From contig NZ_JBGUAZ010000012.1 of assembly GCF_041821085.1 (NCBI RefSeq), forward strand, positions 1-60,294: 60,294 nt of DNA, read 5' to 3'. This DNA is from Natrinema sp. HArc-T2. Its GTDB lineage: Archaea > Halobacteriota > Halobacteria > Halobacteriales > Natrialbaceae. Positions 26,527 to 35,425 of this stretch are shown here, piece by piece. The translations under genes were made by a program, and so were the position numbers. Every line of letters begins with the position of its first letter. Within the stretch, counting starts at the first letter, position 1. The notes beneath the pieces are model-generated. The model was not told where the DNA came from. It made no database searches and saw only the letters and a list, made by a program, of their open reading frames with translations.

Positions 26527-27873
26527 CTATATCAGTTGTTGGAACATCTCGTGATCTTCCACGAGTTCAGACTGCGCTGCTGGAGTGTCCGGCTTCGTCG
26601 GTCCGAATGACTCTGGTGAAACGGCCTGTTGCATCGCCTCGAGTTGTGATTGGAGTTGGCCGCTCGTCGATCGAATGAGTTCGTCGTCGGGCCACGAGTG
26701 GACCTCCAGCCCGTCGAATCGCCGCGCAACTTGCTGGACTGTGTTGAGCTGTTCGAGTGCGTATTCGACCCAGTATTGCCGATCGTCACGCATCCGTCGA
26801 AGTTCCCTCTCGACATCCTCGTAGCCGGCGTCGGAAGCCGCCTTGAGACATTGTTGGAAGTTCTTTCCACGAGGATTGATCGGCTCGTGGAAAACAACGA
26901 TTTCACCCAGCGCTCGGAAGTAACTCAGCAACTCGTGAAAGTCGTCTTCATCCATCGTCGGGTATGTGGGTGACATTGAAACGAATACTGGAACATCAGC
27001 TTGCTGAAGACGATCGAGTGCCTCCCATCGTTTTATTGGCGGTGGTGCGTTCGGTTCGACCGCGTTAACCAGCGGAGCCTCGAACGAGGGAATCGATGAG
27101 CCGACCGTGATGCGGTTGCCGGCTTCTCGAAAGAGATCGATATCGCGAACAACTGCTGGGCTACGCGTGAGGATTCGGACTGGGATATCATGCATAATGA
27201 GTTCAGTGACCGCCCCGCGAGTGATCTGGGCGGCACGGCGGTCCTGGTAGCAGTCGGTCCCGCTCGAGAGCATAACAACACCACGGCCGCGGTTGGTTTG
27301 TTTTCGGTCACTTGGAACCCGGTCCTCAAGAACGCGGCCCAGTCGTTCTGGGAGGTCGTCACGGTACAGCAGGTAATTGCCCCAGTCTGACTGTGGGTCG
27401 CCAACGTCGGCTTGGTCAGCGAGCATTTCGTCGCGATTGTCGATCGCTGGCGTGGTTGGGACATAACAGAATTCACAACCGTGCCGGCAGCCGGTCGCGA
27501 CGTTGATGACGTGGTCACAGAGGCTCTTAGTGTGGAGATGCGATTCGCTCACCACCGATTTCGTTGGATCGGTATTAACACGGATTCCGTTTCGATCTGT
27601 GCTTTCGGTATTCATCGCACAGTCCCAGCAAAGGATGTCACTGTCTGGATTGGCAGCGAAGCGGTCGTTAATCTCACTGTTGCAGTCGGTACAGAGGAGT
27701 CCTGCTTGCCACAAGTCTAATCGATCGGTCGGACCGCCGTACTTACGTTCGATTTTACGGAGCTCGTCAAGCGTTGGCTGGCTTCCGAGCGTCTCGAGTG
27801 TTTGACCGTTCGATCGTTCGACGGTGTATGTTCGCTCAAACCAGCTACCACCTGTTTCCCAAGTGAGCTCCAT
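26527..27873 (-). CDS. Radical SAM protein with N-terminal zinc-finger extension
   Basis: This 448-residue protein has a CxxxCxxC cluster motif at C129, C133 and C136 (CRHGCEFCYVP), the site of a 4Fe-4S cluster in radical SAM enzymes. LSSGTDCYQDRRAAQITRG and IGSSIPSFEAPLVNAVEPNA resemble the spore-photoproduct-lyase-like (SplB) branch. An extra N-terminal domain has two CxxC pairs (C61/C64, C82/C85) that probably bind zinc. The Met at 27873 is preferred to 27957 because the domain starts there. It is paralogous to, and divergent from, the gene at 28012. The substrate is unknown; a nucleic-acid role is suggested by the branch and the neighbours. Confidence 0.78.
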   Translation of the reverse strand: MELTWETGGSWFERTYTVERSNGQTLETLGSQPTLDELRKIERKYGGPTDRLDLWQAGLLCTDCNSEINDRFAANPDSDILCWDCAMNTESTDRNGIRVNTDPTKSVVSESHLHTKSLCDHVINVATGCRHGCEFCYVPTTPAIDNRDEMLADQADVGDPQSDWGNYLLYRDDLPERLGRVLEDRVPSDRKQTNRGRGVVMLSSGTDCYQDRRAAQITRGAVTELIMHDIPVRILTRSPAVVRDIDLFREAGNRITVGSSIPSFEAPLVNAVEPNAPPPIKRWEALDRLQQADVPVFVSMSPTYPTMDEDDFHELLSYFRALGEIVVFHEPINPRGKNFQQCLKAASDAGYEDVERELRRMRDDRQYWVEYALEQLNTVQQVARRFDGLEVHSWPDDELIRSTSGQLQSQLEAMQQAVSPESFGPTKPDTPAAQSELVEDHEMFQQLI

Positions 27874-28011
27874 AGAGTTTGCCTCGGTTCTATCTTCTAA
27901 CTGTAACCCAAAAGAGGTCAGCCTAGTGTAGTGAAAGTAAAAGGATAGAGTAACCAATAGTGACTAGCAAGAATTTTGTGAGTGGGCCGATAGTATTTAG
28001 ATACTAGAATA
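27874..28011. promoter_or_regulatory. Divergent promoter of the two radical SAM genes
   Basis: This AT-rich 138-bp gap lies between two paralogous genes read outward. GTATTTAGATACT at about 27989 is an imperfect palindrome that could be a regulatory or TATA element for the plus-strand gene, whose ATG follows about 12 bases later. Confidence 0.4.
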
Positions 28012-29061
28012 ATGTCTGAGGATTACGGTAGAGTACGAACTGGAGACGACCCGACGAAGGCGATCCTCAGTGAATCCGGACTCAATAGCAAGCATCTCTG
28101 TGATTACGTTGTCAACGTTGCTACCGGTTGTCGCCACGGATGCAAATTCTGTTACGTCCCGTCAACACCGAACATCCGTACCCGTCCAGATATGCTTGAA
28201 GAGGAACTCGGAGTAGAGAACGGGCAGGAGGAGTGGGGAGATTACGTCCTTTACCGCGACGGACTGGGTGAGCGGCTTGATGCGCACCTAGATCGTAAAC
28301 GAAAGTGGCGAAAAACGAGACGCGGACGTGGTGTCGTCGGTGTTTCCTTTTCTACGGATTGCTATATGGATGGTCGTGCAGGAAAAATCACACGCAACGT
28401 TGTTCGATCACTTACGGATCGTGAGAAATATACGCGTGTTTTGACACGGAATCCCATTCTTGCGCTTCAGGACTTGGATGTATTCATAGAAGGGGGAGAA
28501 TATGTCACGATCGGCTCATCGATTCCCTGTATGGATGCCGATCAGGTTGGAGCCATCGAACCAAAGGCACCAGTACCAGAACATCGGCTTCGCGGGCTCA
28601 AGGAATTCAACGAGAACGGAGTCCAGACGTTCGTGAGTATGAGCCCAACCTACCCAACACAGGACAAAGACGACCTTCGCGATCAACTTGAGCGCGTGTC
28701 AGAGTGTGATCCTGCCGTTGTCTTCCATGAACCGATCAATCCTCGTGGTGGAAACTTCGAGATGACCGTGCAAGCTGCCCGAGATGCAGGTGAAGATGAA
28801 CTGGCACAAGAGTTGGACCGACTTCGCGATCGTGAGCGGTGGGTTGAGTACGCGACTAACCATCTTCAATGGGTTCAGGAGATCGGTGAAGAGTTAGGAT
28901 TGCCGATACACCTGTGGCCAGACAAGCAACTCATCAAGTATGCTTCTGATGAAGAACAAGTATGGTTGCAATCATGGCGAGATCGTCAGTCACCAGAGGA
29001 ATTCGCAGAAAGGGACAAACCAGATTCACCTGCGCCAAATATTCCCTGTACAGAGGTTTAA
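28012..29061 (+). CDS. Radical SAM protein, short paralogue
   Basis: This 349-residue enzyme shares the core of the divergent neighbour: TKAILSES, NVATGCRHGCKFCYVP (C40, C44, C47), STDCYMDGRAGKITRN, IGSSIPCMDADQVGAIEPKA, VSMSPTYPTQD and FHEPINPRGGNF. It lacks the zinc-finger extension. Two paralogues back to back suggest either a heteromeric enzyme or two substrates. It is convergent with a TcmP-like gene nine bases beyond its stop. TcmP proteins are named as partners of three-Cys-motif (CxxxCxxC) proteins, which fits. The reaction is unknown. Confidence 0.8.
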   Translation: MSEDYGRVRTGDDPTKAILSESGLNSKHLCDYVVNVATGCRHGCKFCYVPSTPNIRTRPDMLEEELGVENGQEEWGDYVLYRDGLGERLDAHLDRKRKWRKTRRGRGVVGVSFSTDCYMDGRAGKITRNVVRSLTDREKYTRVLTRNPILALQDLDVFIEGGEYVTIGSSIPCMDADQVGAIEPKAPVPEHRLRGLKEFNENGVQTFVSMSPTYPTQDKDDLRDQLERVSECDPAVVFHEPINPRGGNFEMTVQAARDAGEDELAQELDRLRDRERWVEYATNHLQWVQEIGEELGLPIHLWPDKQLIKYASDEEQVWLQSWRDRQSPEEFAERDKPDSPAPNIPCTEV

Positions 29062-29070
29062 TGACATGTA

Positions 29071-29949
29071 CTAAATAAAATCGCCTAAGCCAGACTGACC
29101 AAGTTCGTCTTGAGCTTTTTCCCAGAGAGTATCTTGATTCATGATTGACTCCATTGCACTACGGGCTCCGTCATTTGTGCAGGCAAAGACCAAATCAAAT
29201 CTGCATCGTCGGTCATCAGGAGATTCAAGTCCTTTTGTTAAAACAGGCTGAATGTCTCCATTCTCTTCCAGCTTTTCTCTGTATATTTGGACATACTCCT
29301 CTCTTGAACCTGCCTCTGGCCAATCGTCATCACCCATTGTACGTCTCACCGCACCGTGAGCGTGTTCAGCTGCAGCACTCCTCATTACACCCGTTGTTTG
29401 ATAGTTCAGTAGAATATCTACGTTCCCTCTATCTAATAAGGTGTCTAAAGTTGACTTTTTAGCTGTCAAACCTTTAGGATCAATAAATGAAAACCAATGT
29501 GAATTACTATTGGCATTGTTTGCTAAAAAGCTCACCCCCTGATTAGAATCCATCTGCATTATCCTGATATACGGGTCGTCACATCGGGCGACTAAGAAAT
29601 CCTCGCCATCTGTCTCTACCGGCCCCACATCAAATTGTATATCGAATGTATCTGATAGTGTCCTGTGTAGTGTGTGGAAATGTTCTTCATTCAATTCGTA
29701 TAGGTAAAATCTATCAAAAAACTCTGAATAGTCATCAATGGCCCGGATTGCCGATCCGTCGATATTGATACCCTTATCATCAATATGGGTTTTTCCTGTG
29801 CCCGAATGTGTGTCTACATACCATAAATCGCCCCATTCCCAATTGGAATCAAGAATCGTTGTATATACATCTAAATACTCTTCTAAAATCACCAGTTTGG
29901 CCGCTGTTTTGAGATCCCCTCCCGAGAAGTGGTCTGACATATTGGACAA
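29071..29949 (-). CDS. tcmP: Three-Cys-motif partner protein (TcmP-like)
   Basis: The protein has 292 residues (an in-frame Met at 29940 gives MSDHFSGGD). The N-terminal pattern KLVILEEYLDVY...LWYVDTHSGTG, then GSAIRAI, LYELNEEHF and SFIDPKGL, resembles the TcmP family, which looks like a Rossmann methyltransferase-type fold with a glycine-rich loop. The family is found next to proteins with a three-cysteine radical SAM-like motif, here the two genes upstream. Base composition is AT-richer than the neighbours, a sign of transfer. Its role is not established; substrate binding or modification together with the radical SAM enzymes is inferred. Confidence 0.65.
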   Translation of the reverse strand: MSNMSDHFSGGDLKTAAKLVILEEYLDVYTTILDSNWEWGDLWYVDTHSGTGKTHIDDKGINIDGSAIRAIDDYSEFFDRFYLYELNEEHFHTLHRTLSDTFDIQFDVGPVETDGEDFLVARCDDPYIRIMQMDSNQGVSFLANNANSNSHWFSFIDPKGLTAKKSTLDTLLDRGNVDILLNYQTTGVMRSAAAEHAHGAVRRTMGDDDWPEAGSREEYVQIYREKLEENGDIQPVLTKGLESPDDRRCRFDLVFACTNDGARSAMESIMNQDTLWEKAQDELGQSGLGDFI

Positions 29950-30198
29950 ATCCCCTTCTGTACCAACATGAATGTTCGGGTGTAACCGTAGATCATCGCG
30001 GACTATCAGTAAAACAACGCAATCCGAAATTTTATGTAAACCATCAAAATATGCAAATTAAACCCCTTACCTTCGCATTGTCCCTGAGAAGACAGTACCA
30101 AAAATCATAGCACCTCGCACCGCCTCTGCTTGCAGTTCTCCAGTTGAAGAACTTGCGACAGGATAACTGTTATTTCCGTCGAATTGTTATCCCTTTCC

Positions 30199-30414
30199 AT
30201 GGGTGCAAAAGCAGGACTAGATAGAAGCGGCACATGGCACATTATAGATCCTGACGAAAAGAGTTGTGTTATGGGCCATAAGTTACGTAACTGGGACAAG
30301 GAGTACGAAACGCTATGGCGCGAAGGGCTGACGGATGTTAGATATTGTCTTGGGAATAGAGCCCCAGAAGCGAATGAAGATATTTGCAGAGAATGTGATT
30401 GGCCAAGTTACTAA
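30199..30414 (+). CDS. Small Cys/His-containing hypothetical protein
   Basis: This 71-residue protein is read from ATG at 30199. It contains CVMGH, a later CLGN and a terminal CREC, so it might bind one zinc ion. It has no signal peptide or membrane helix. It follows the AT-rich promoter region upstream of the TcmP-like gene and is divergent from it. Family not recognised. Confidence 0.45.
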   Translation: MGAKAGLDRSGTWHIIDPDEKSCVMGHKLRNWDKEYETLWREGLTDVRYCLGNRAPEANEDICRECDWPSY

Positions 30415-30713
30415 TTAAGCGGGTTGTTTCTCTAAGCAAACTCTCTGCTGTGTTCCTTCTGTGTTCCTTTCCTCTCTCCTCTCCCCCTCTGGGGTTGCAT
30501 GTCGTCAGAACCCGATTCCCAAATATGCATACGAGTCGCGACTTGTCGTGTGCATGTCGTCCATTTGAGGATTCCGAAGTAAACGAACTGTCTGTGCCTA
30601 TTTAGACGATCTGCCTACGTATCGATGTCAACCTCACTTGAAAAAGCTGGGTTCGTGTGTACGAATTGTCTCAGAGCTGCTGCTGAGAGTGAGCAATCTC
30701 AGTACCGAACATG
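30415..30713. other. Gap without a recognisable gene
   Basis: This stretch contains a pyrimidine-rich run (CTTTCCTCTCTCCTCTCCCC near 30470) and an imperfect palindrome around CGAGTCGCGACTTG near 30534. No coding frame with normal codon use is evident. Confidence 0.4.
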
Positions 30714-30818
30714 TCAATGTCCGATCAGCAACTGTGGGAGTGCGGCGAGTGCGTCGCGGACATAGGCGAGCGACTGTTTGTGAACCTCAAGATCCGACAA
30801 TGGCTGCTGGTCACTCAT
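30714..30818 (-). CDS. Possible 34-residue protein
   Basis: A short frame MSDQQPLSDLEVHKQSLAYV ends in LIGH. Its ATG overlaps the end of the upstream 80-residue gene by eight bases, as in coupled operons. It is helical and acidic. It is too short to identify and could be fortuitous. Confidence 0.35.
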   Translation of the reverse strand: MSDQQPLSDLEVHKQSLAYVRDALAALPQLLIGH

Positions 30819-31053
30819 CGTAATCATGCTCCTCGCAGACAACATCGCGAAGTTCCTCGAGCAACTCCGGGTGGTGTTCCTCGAGGACTTCAATATCCTT
30901 CGACAGCTCATCATTAATCCGCGAACGCACACGCGAGATGGACTGCATCCGCTGCGAGTCTGATGGATCCCCCTTACCAGAGATGTACTCGCGATCTGTG
31001 TCCGTCATGATCGCACGGTACCGTCCCATTCTGGGTGTTTGGTTTTGCGCCAT
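30811..31053 (-). CDS. Conserved-type haloarchaeal hypothetical protein, 80 aa
   Basis: This charged helical protein (MAQNQTPRMGRYRAIMTDTD, then SRVRSRINDELSKDIEVLEE) has no membrane segment. Its length and the region context (plasmid- or provirus-like genes) fit small regulators found in haloarchaeal mobile DNA, but I do not recognise a named domain. It is divergent from the plus-strand gene pair at 31233-32167 across a palindromic operator cluster, so it could be an autoregulated DNA-binding protein. This is inference. Confidence 0.55.
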   Translation of the reverse strand: MAQNQTPRMGRYRAIMTDTDREYISGKGDPSDSQRMQSISRVRSRINDELSKDIEVLEEHHPELLEELRDVVCEEHDYDE

Positions 31054-31089
31054 TGCAAATGAAGCTTCTTTCCTATAGTCTAATAATTT

Positions 31090-31143
31090 TGCTCCAGTGC
31101 ATATGTTTGCACTACTGCAAAACTATTAATATGCACTAGTGCA
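31090..31143. promoter_or_regulatory. Cluster of overlapping TGCACT/AGTGCA palindromes
   Basis: Three inverted repeats are packed within 54 bp: AGTGCA-N6-TGCACT at 31096-31113, TTTGCA-N4-TGCAAA at 31106-31121 and the perfect 12-mer TGCACTAGTGCA at 31132-31143. An AT-rich TATA-like stretch (ACTATTAATAT) lies between them. The cluster sits between divergent genes (starts 31053 and 31233), as expected for an operator bound by a dimeric repressor, perhaps the 80-residue gene product. Confidence 0.6.
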
Positions 31144-31232
31144 AAGTGGTGACTGAGCACGGAAGTTCGGCTGCAGAAGTCTGTGGCCGGCGGGCGTACC
31201 AGCGCCCCCGACCGTGCTGGAGAGAACCAGCA

Positions 31233-31538
31233 ATGAGCATTCAGCCGCGAACCCACGAAACGGTTTCGGAAGCACAGACGACCGATCCACGCGCCGACTA
31301 CATCTCTGTCGGCGTCGACAACGAGGGTGCACACCACATCTACCGGACGACCGACGAGTCCGTTCACGTTATCGAGAACGGCGAGCGCACCGTCCGCTAC
31401 GACCTCGAGGACGTCGAGAAGACGATCGACGACTGGATCGACTATATCGCCGACCGTCGCGGCGGCTTCGAAGTGCAGTACTTGTTCAAAACGATGGCTG
31501 ACGCGATCGTTGGCGCTATCGAGGTGACCGACCAATGA
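31233..31538 (+). CDS. Haloarchaeal plasmid-type hypothetical protein
   Basis: This 101-residue acidic protein starts at ATG 31233. It contains ISVGVDNEGAHHIYRTTDES (a short beta-rich unit) followed by helices (DVEKTIDDWIDYIADRRGGF). It overlaps the next gene by four bases (ATGA), so both are made together. The order of this pair followed by a coiled-coil gene is what I would expect of haloarchaeal plasmid housekeeping genes, but no function can be assigned. Confidence 0.65.
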   Translation: MSIQPRTHETVSEAQTTDPRADYISVGVDNEGAHHIYRTTDESVHVIENGERTVRYDLEDVEKTIDDWIDYIADRRGGFEVQYLFKTMADAIVGAIEVTDQ

Positions 31539-32167
31539 CGATCGTCAACGATCACGAGGCTGTCGCAAAGCGTGCCGAGCAACTCGAGCGCGAAGGCGCT
31601 CGCGAGATGCGCCTGCGAGCGGAGGCCCGCGCCGTCGCCGGCTACGAACCGGGCGACATCGAAGCGACCGACGGCTCGGAGATCATTATCGCTGACGACG
31701 ATACCCGAACCCACACTCTCGAGACCGAGAACGGAATTCTACTCGTCGATGCCGATGACGACCCATGTCTTGCAACCGACGGCGGCTGTGACCAGTCCAC
31801 CGAACCGACCGTCGAATTCGTGTTCGAGTACACGTCGATCAACGGCCGTCGCCGACGGGTGATGGTTGTCCCCGATACCGGTGGTGAGGCCTGGAGGATC
31901 GAACACGAACGCCGCAATAGTAAGTGGAGAGAAACTGGTCGAGAACCGATTACCGAAGTCGATCTTCACGTACACGGACGGCCCAGCGAGCACGACCCCA
32001 GTGAACTCGAGCACCAAAGACAGTCTGCTGTACCCGATGGCGGCCACACGAAACGTGAGACGTTCCTCACCGAGCAGAGACATTACTGCGATATCTGCGA
32101 GTGCCCGTTCGACTCGCTCACCACGCTGGCAAGTCATGACTGCCGACTCCAACCCGAAGGTGGATAG
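31535..32167 (+). CDS. Hypothetical protein with C-terminal C2H2 zinc finger
   Basis: In this 210-residue protein, residues ~1-60 form charged helices, ~95-150 a beta-rich domain (VEFVFEYTSINGRRRRVMVV), and the C-terminus YCDICECPFDSLTTLASHDC is a C2H2-like finger (CxxC, 12 residues, HDC). A nucleic-acid-binding role is plausible. Its start overlaps the stop of the gene at 31233 by four bases. Confidence 0.65.
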   Translation: MTIVNDHEAVAKRAEQLEREGAREMRLRAEARAVAGYEPGDIEATDGSEIIIADDDTRTHTLETENGILLVDADDDPCLATDGGCDQSTEPTVEFVFEYTSINGRRRRVMVVPDTGGEAWRIEHERRNSKWRETGREPITEVDLHVHGRPSEHDPSELEHQRQSAVPDGGHTKRETFLTEQRHYCDICECPFDSLTTLASHDCRLQPEGG

Positions 32168-32422
32168 CTGATCCAGCACACCTCGGGGTCGCCTTGACTT
32201 ATCCAGCGCAGTAGACCAGACTTCGCCACTCGAGACGGAGCCACCAACCCCCGGTAGACCGACATCGGTGTTCCTGAACACGAAGACGTCTCTCGGGGAG
32301 ACGGCCACTGCGATTCCTCGAGACGGCTCTCGAGTCAGTAGGCTACTGCTCTACCAGCGTTCCCGACACCGACCAGCAGCGCGAGTCGAATCGCCCGACG
32401 ATGACACCGAACCCAGAACTAA

Positions 32423-33289
32423 ATGAGCGCGAACACAGACTGTCCCGATCCTGACGCACAGACACTCCAAACACTCGTCGACGAACTCGAGCGCCTTCAC
32501 GAGCGTGTCACAACCCTCGAGGACGAACTCACCCGAAAGGACGACCGTATAGGTCACCTCGAGGCCGAACTCGAGGAAGCTCACACTGAAAACAAGGATC
32601 TCGAAGCACGGCTCGAGGACTTAGAAGAATCACGGACACCGATCGAAGCACGACTGGACGCCCACGAGAAGAAACTCAACGCCAACAAAGACCGCGTCGG
32701 GGAACTCCAGGCACGCGAACTCGAGAAAGGTGCACACCTCCTAGAGGAACACATCGATAACGGGGAGATCGACGTTGTGGATGGCCGCCTCGAGCGCATC
32801 CAGAAAGACGACGGTGAGTGCTACTTCCGATTGCCCGAGAGTGACGACCCACTCGACCGTGGTGGCGATGTCTCCCTCTCGTATGGGGATCTGCTTCCAC
32901 TCCAGCAGCTCGCGAAGATGGACGAAGATATGCTCCGGGCGACGACATCATCGCTTCCGTCACGGCTCGCTGCAAAGCTCTGGAAGGCACGTACCGATCC
33001 GGCAGTTGGAGACAACCCCTGGCGGAAGGGAAGTGCAAGCGTTCGAGAGTACGTCACCGCTGGCGACATGAAACACTGGATTCGACGACAGGAGAAGGGC
33101 ATCAGTGACGACTACGCGAAGAAGTTGGTCTCCCGAACGATCGACGCGTTACTCGATCTCTCGAAGAGCAGACTGGCAGTCAAAAAGCGGACACAGCGCA
33201 AGAACGGCCTCGAGTACACGGAACGACGCGTCTTGTTGATGGACGATGTCGACATTCCCGGTGAGATGGCCGGTTCCGGAGACACCTGA
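32423..33289 (+). CDS. Coiled-coil DNA-binding-like plasmid protein
   Basis: In this 288-residue protein, residues ~15-110 form a long coiled coil (LERLHERVTTLEDELTRKDD). The C-terminal ~130 residues hold helices around MKHWIRRQEKGISDDYAKKL and a likely winged-helix wing (RLAVKKRTQRKNGLEYTERR). The layout resembles proteins encoded near haloarchaeal plasmid replication genes. It might bind DNA as a coiled-coil dimer. There are 255 bp without a gene before it. Confidence 0.6.
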   Translation: MSANTDCPDPDAQTLQTLVDELERLHERVTTLEDELTRKDDRIGHLEAELEEAHTENKDLEARLEDLEESRTPIEARLDAHEKKLNANKDRVGELQARELEKGAHLLEEHIDNGEIDVVDGRLERIQKDDGECYFRLPESDDPLDRGGDVSLSYGDLLPLQQLAKMDEDMLRATTSSLPSRLAAKLWKARTDPAVGDNPWRKGSASVREYVTAGDMKHWIRRQEKGISDDYAKKLVSRTIDALLDLSKSRLAVKKRTQRKNGLEYTERRVLLMDDVDIPGEMAGSGDT

Positions 33290-33457
33290 CGTCGACGGTT
33301 GCGGGTGTCTCTCGACTACCCACAACCCCTGAGAAGGGTTTCACTCTATCCGCCCACCTAATATCCAGCACAGGAGCGGTTGTATGCAGTGTACTGTTAG
33401 TCTGTAGTACGTCATTTGATCGGTCGTTGTCGGTCTTACTCCAATGACTTCCCTGTG

Positions 33458-33497
33458 GGTGTGTCTAAAGACGCCAGCTGTCACCGGAATCCTCTCG
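33458..33497. repeat. 40-bp repeat, copy 1
   Basis: GGTGTGTC followed by AAGACGCCAGCTGTCACCGG and GAATCCTCTCG recurs in the same orientation at 36510-36551 with few changes. It lies in a non-coding stretch (33290-33614) that contains no gene I can support. It is possibly the end of a decayed insertion sequence. Confidence 0.55.
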
Positions 33498-33614
33498 AGA
33501 GCACTGTGGAGATTCTCGGATCGACGTTAATACTGTGCGCTGACTTGACTGGGCCAGTCGGCTGTTGCAAGATAGCGAAGTCACTTATATATCAATCAGC
33601 TATTATGCAACAGT

Positions 33615-33692
33615 ATGCTCACTGATGGCGAGCTCCACACCCTCACTGCTCTTCACGGTGAGCAGACGCTCTCCGAGTTCGATGTCAAGTGA
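33615..33692 (+). pseudogene. Truncated N-terminus of a regulator
   Basis: A 25-residue frame MLTDGELHTLTALHGEQTLS ends early (FDVK, TGA). It looks like the first helices of a helix-turn-helix regulator that should continue. TATA-like CTTATATATCAA lies just upstream. It may once have been a partner of the following HVO_A0114-type gene. Confidence 0.45.
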
Positions 33693-33707
33693 GGCCATCA
33701 CACCACG

Positions 33708-34166
33708 GTGATACCTATGAACGATACCACGCCGCCGCTGCACCCGATGGAGCGCGAACAGCTTCGGGCCGAATCAACCCTCGTCGTGACTGTCAAGTCG
33801 TCCAGTGAGTTCCACGATGATGTCACCGACGGCATTGAGGCACTCGAGCGGGGCGACGCGGTGGATTCCCCGCCGACGCTCTCGTTCACCAGCCACGACG
33901 ACCTCATGGAGACGCTGACGCCGCGCGTCCTCGATCTCATCGAAGCCATCCGCCAGGAAGAGCCATCCAGCATTAACGAGATTGCACAGGTTGTTGACCG
34001 GGATGTGAAGAACGTCCACGAAGAACTCAGTCGACTCGCCCAGTTGGGAATCATCTTCTTCGAGGAAGACGACCAGAGCAAGCGCCCGGTCGTCTGGTTC
34101 AACGAACTCGTCATCAGTCTCTCGTTCGATCCAGCGACTGATGACACGGTAGCCGCCGCACCGTGA
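33708..34166 (+). CDS. HVO_A0114-type HTH DNA-binding protein (antitoxin-like)
   Basis: In this 152-residue protein (alternative Met at 33717), a central winged-helix region PRVLDLIEAIRQEEPSSINE, then VVDRDVKNVHEELSRLAQLG, precedes a C-terminal strand region ending in NELVISLSFDP. This matches my memory of the haloarchaeal HVO_A0114 family, often the antitoxin or regulator next to a TumE-like toxin. No intact toxin gene is present here; only a 25-residue fragment precedes it. A relic of a second copy lies at 37559-37648. Confidence 0.6.
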   Translation: MIPMNDTTPPLHPMEREQLRAESTLVVTVKSSSEFHDDVTDGIEALERGDAVDSPPTLSFTSHDDLMETLTPRVLDLIEAIRQEEPSSINEIAQVVDRDVKNVHEELSRLAQLGIIFFEEDDQSKRPVVWFNELVISLSFDPATDDTVAAAP

Positions 34167-34261
34167 AGGCGACGTCTCAGGCTACACACTCCTCGTCGAT
34201 CTTACACATACGCCCCGTCCACACCTGTTGTTTTTCCTACCCGCATACGTACTCTCGAGTA

Positions 34262-35353
34262 ATGGTCGAGTGTCGCTACTGCGAGCAAACCTTTGAGGAG
34301 GAATCTGCGATCCGTGAGCATCTATACGAAGATCATGAACGTAAGGAACTCAGCCGGATTGACCGGAAGCGTGTCGAGCAATACGTCGACGAACACGGAT
34401 TAGGTGAGAGTGGCAACGAAGAGGCCCAAGAAGCAAGTCAACCCGCTCACCGTGAGCAACGAACAGCCGACACATCAAATGGGACCCACCCTGCTGATGC
34501 GTGGGAACTCAGCGACGTCGAAGCCCTCTCGACGGACGAAATTGTCGAAAAACTCGCCGATCACGGCATCGAAACGAGCGAGACGATGTTTCGGAGTCGA
34601 ATTGAAGGCTTAAACTCGGCGACGACACTTTCCGAGCAGTGGGAAGCTGAATACGAGGTTGATGTCACGGGCTATGATCAGGACTTCATCTGGATGGCGG
34701 CAGAAGTACTCTGGGAGCGCTGGGCACCCGACACCCCGAACAAAGAACGGATCTACGACTTCGTTCAGGAGGGACGCGATCTCCGCGAGAAAGGAAATCG
34801 CGCTGAGGCTTGCGATCGGTGGCTAACTGCCTGGGAGTACATCGTCGCCGTAACACCCGACGAAATCACGACTATCGAGGAAGCAGACCGAAAATTGCCG
34901 TCGTTTCTCTCGCTTGAGGCCTTCATTCGATCAGCGGACAACGACCTTGCCACTGTAGCGGAGGACGAGCCGACGTACCACGAGCACCGACTCGAGTTCT
35001 GTCAGGAGGTCTGCGAGCAGTTCCCGGATGCATCTGACGAGTTCTTACTCGACTTTCGTCACTTCGTCGCTGACTCGCTTGTGGAATTGGACAGAACCGC
35101 CGACAGCAGGGCGGAATTCGAGTCACTCATCGAGGAGTATCCCGAGGATCCTTGGGCATACAAGAAACTCGCAGATAGCTACTGGCTCGAGGACCCAGAC
35201 GAACTAACGAGAGAGGAGATGGAACGCACTGCAGAACTGTACCGAGCGGCACTGGATGTCGACGGCCCCCTCGAGGGAGCGTCGATTGTAACCGAGCGCT
35301 GTGAGGAAGTAGAAAGCCGACTAGCTGATACAGAGACGTCCAACCCAGAGTGA
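34262..35353 (+). CDS. C2H2 zinc finger protein with helical-repeat domain
   Basis: The protein has 363 residues from ATG 34262. It opens with CRYCEQTFEEESAIREHLYE, a classic C2H2 finger (CxxC...HxxxxxH). After a low-complexity linker, residues ~80-150 form a compact helical unit and ~150-340 form TPR-like helices (AEFESLIEEYPEDPWAYKKL). A finger followed by helical repeats suggests a nucleic-acid-binding scaffold. I know no named family for the full architecture. The upstream ~85 codons that stay open lack typical codon use, so the later start is chosen. Confidence 0.6.
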   Translation: MVECRYCEQTFEEESAIREHLYEDHERKELSRIDRKRVEQYVDEHGLGESGNEEAQEASQPAHREQRTADTSNGTHPADAWELSDVEALSTDEIVEKLADHGIETSETMFRSRIEGLNSATTLSEQWEAEYEVDVTGYDQDFIWMAAEVLWERWAPDTPNKERIYDFVQEGRDLREKGNRAEACDRWLTAWEYIVAVTPDEITTIEEADRKLPSFLSLEAFIRSADNDLATVAEDEPTYHEHRLEFCQEVCEQFPDASDEFLLDFRHFVADSLVELDRTADSRAEFESLIEEYPEDPWAYKKLADSYWLEDPDELTREEMERTAELYRAALDVDGPLEGASIVTERCEEVESRLADTETSNPE

Positions 35354-35425
35354 GCGCTTGAGCACGAGAACTTACTTAGTCCATGACGCACTATCTGCTT
35401 GTAGAGGAGCACACTCCCGTACACC

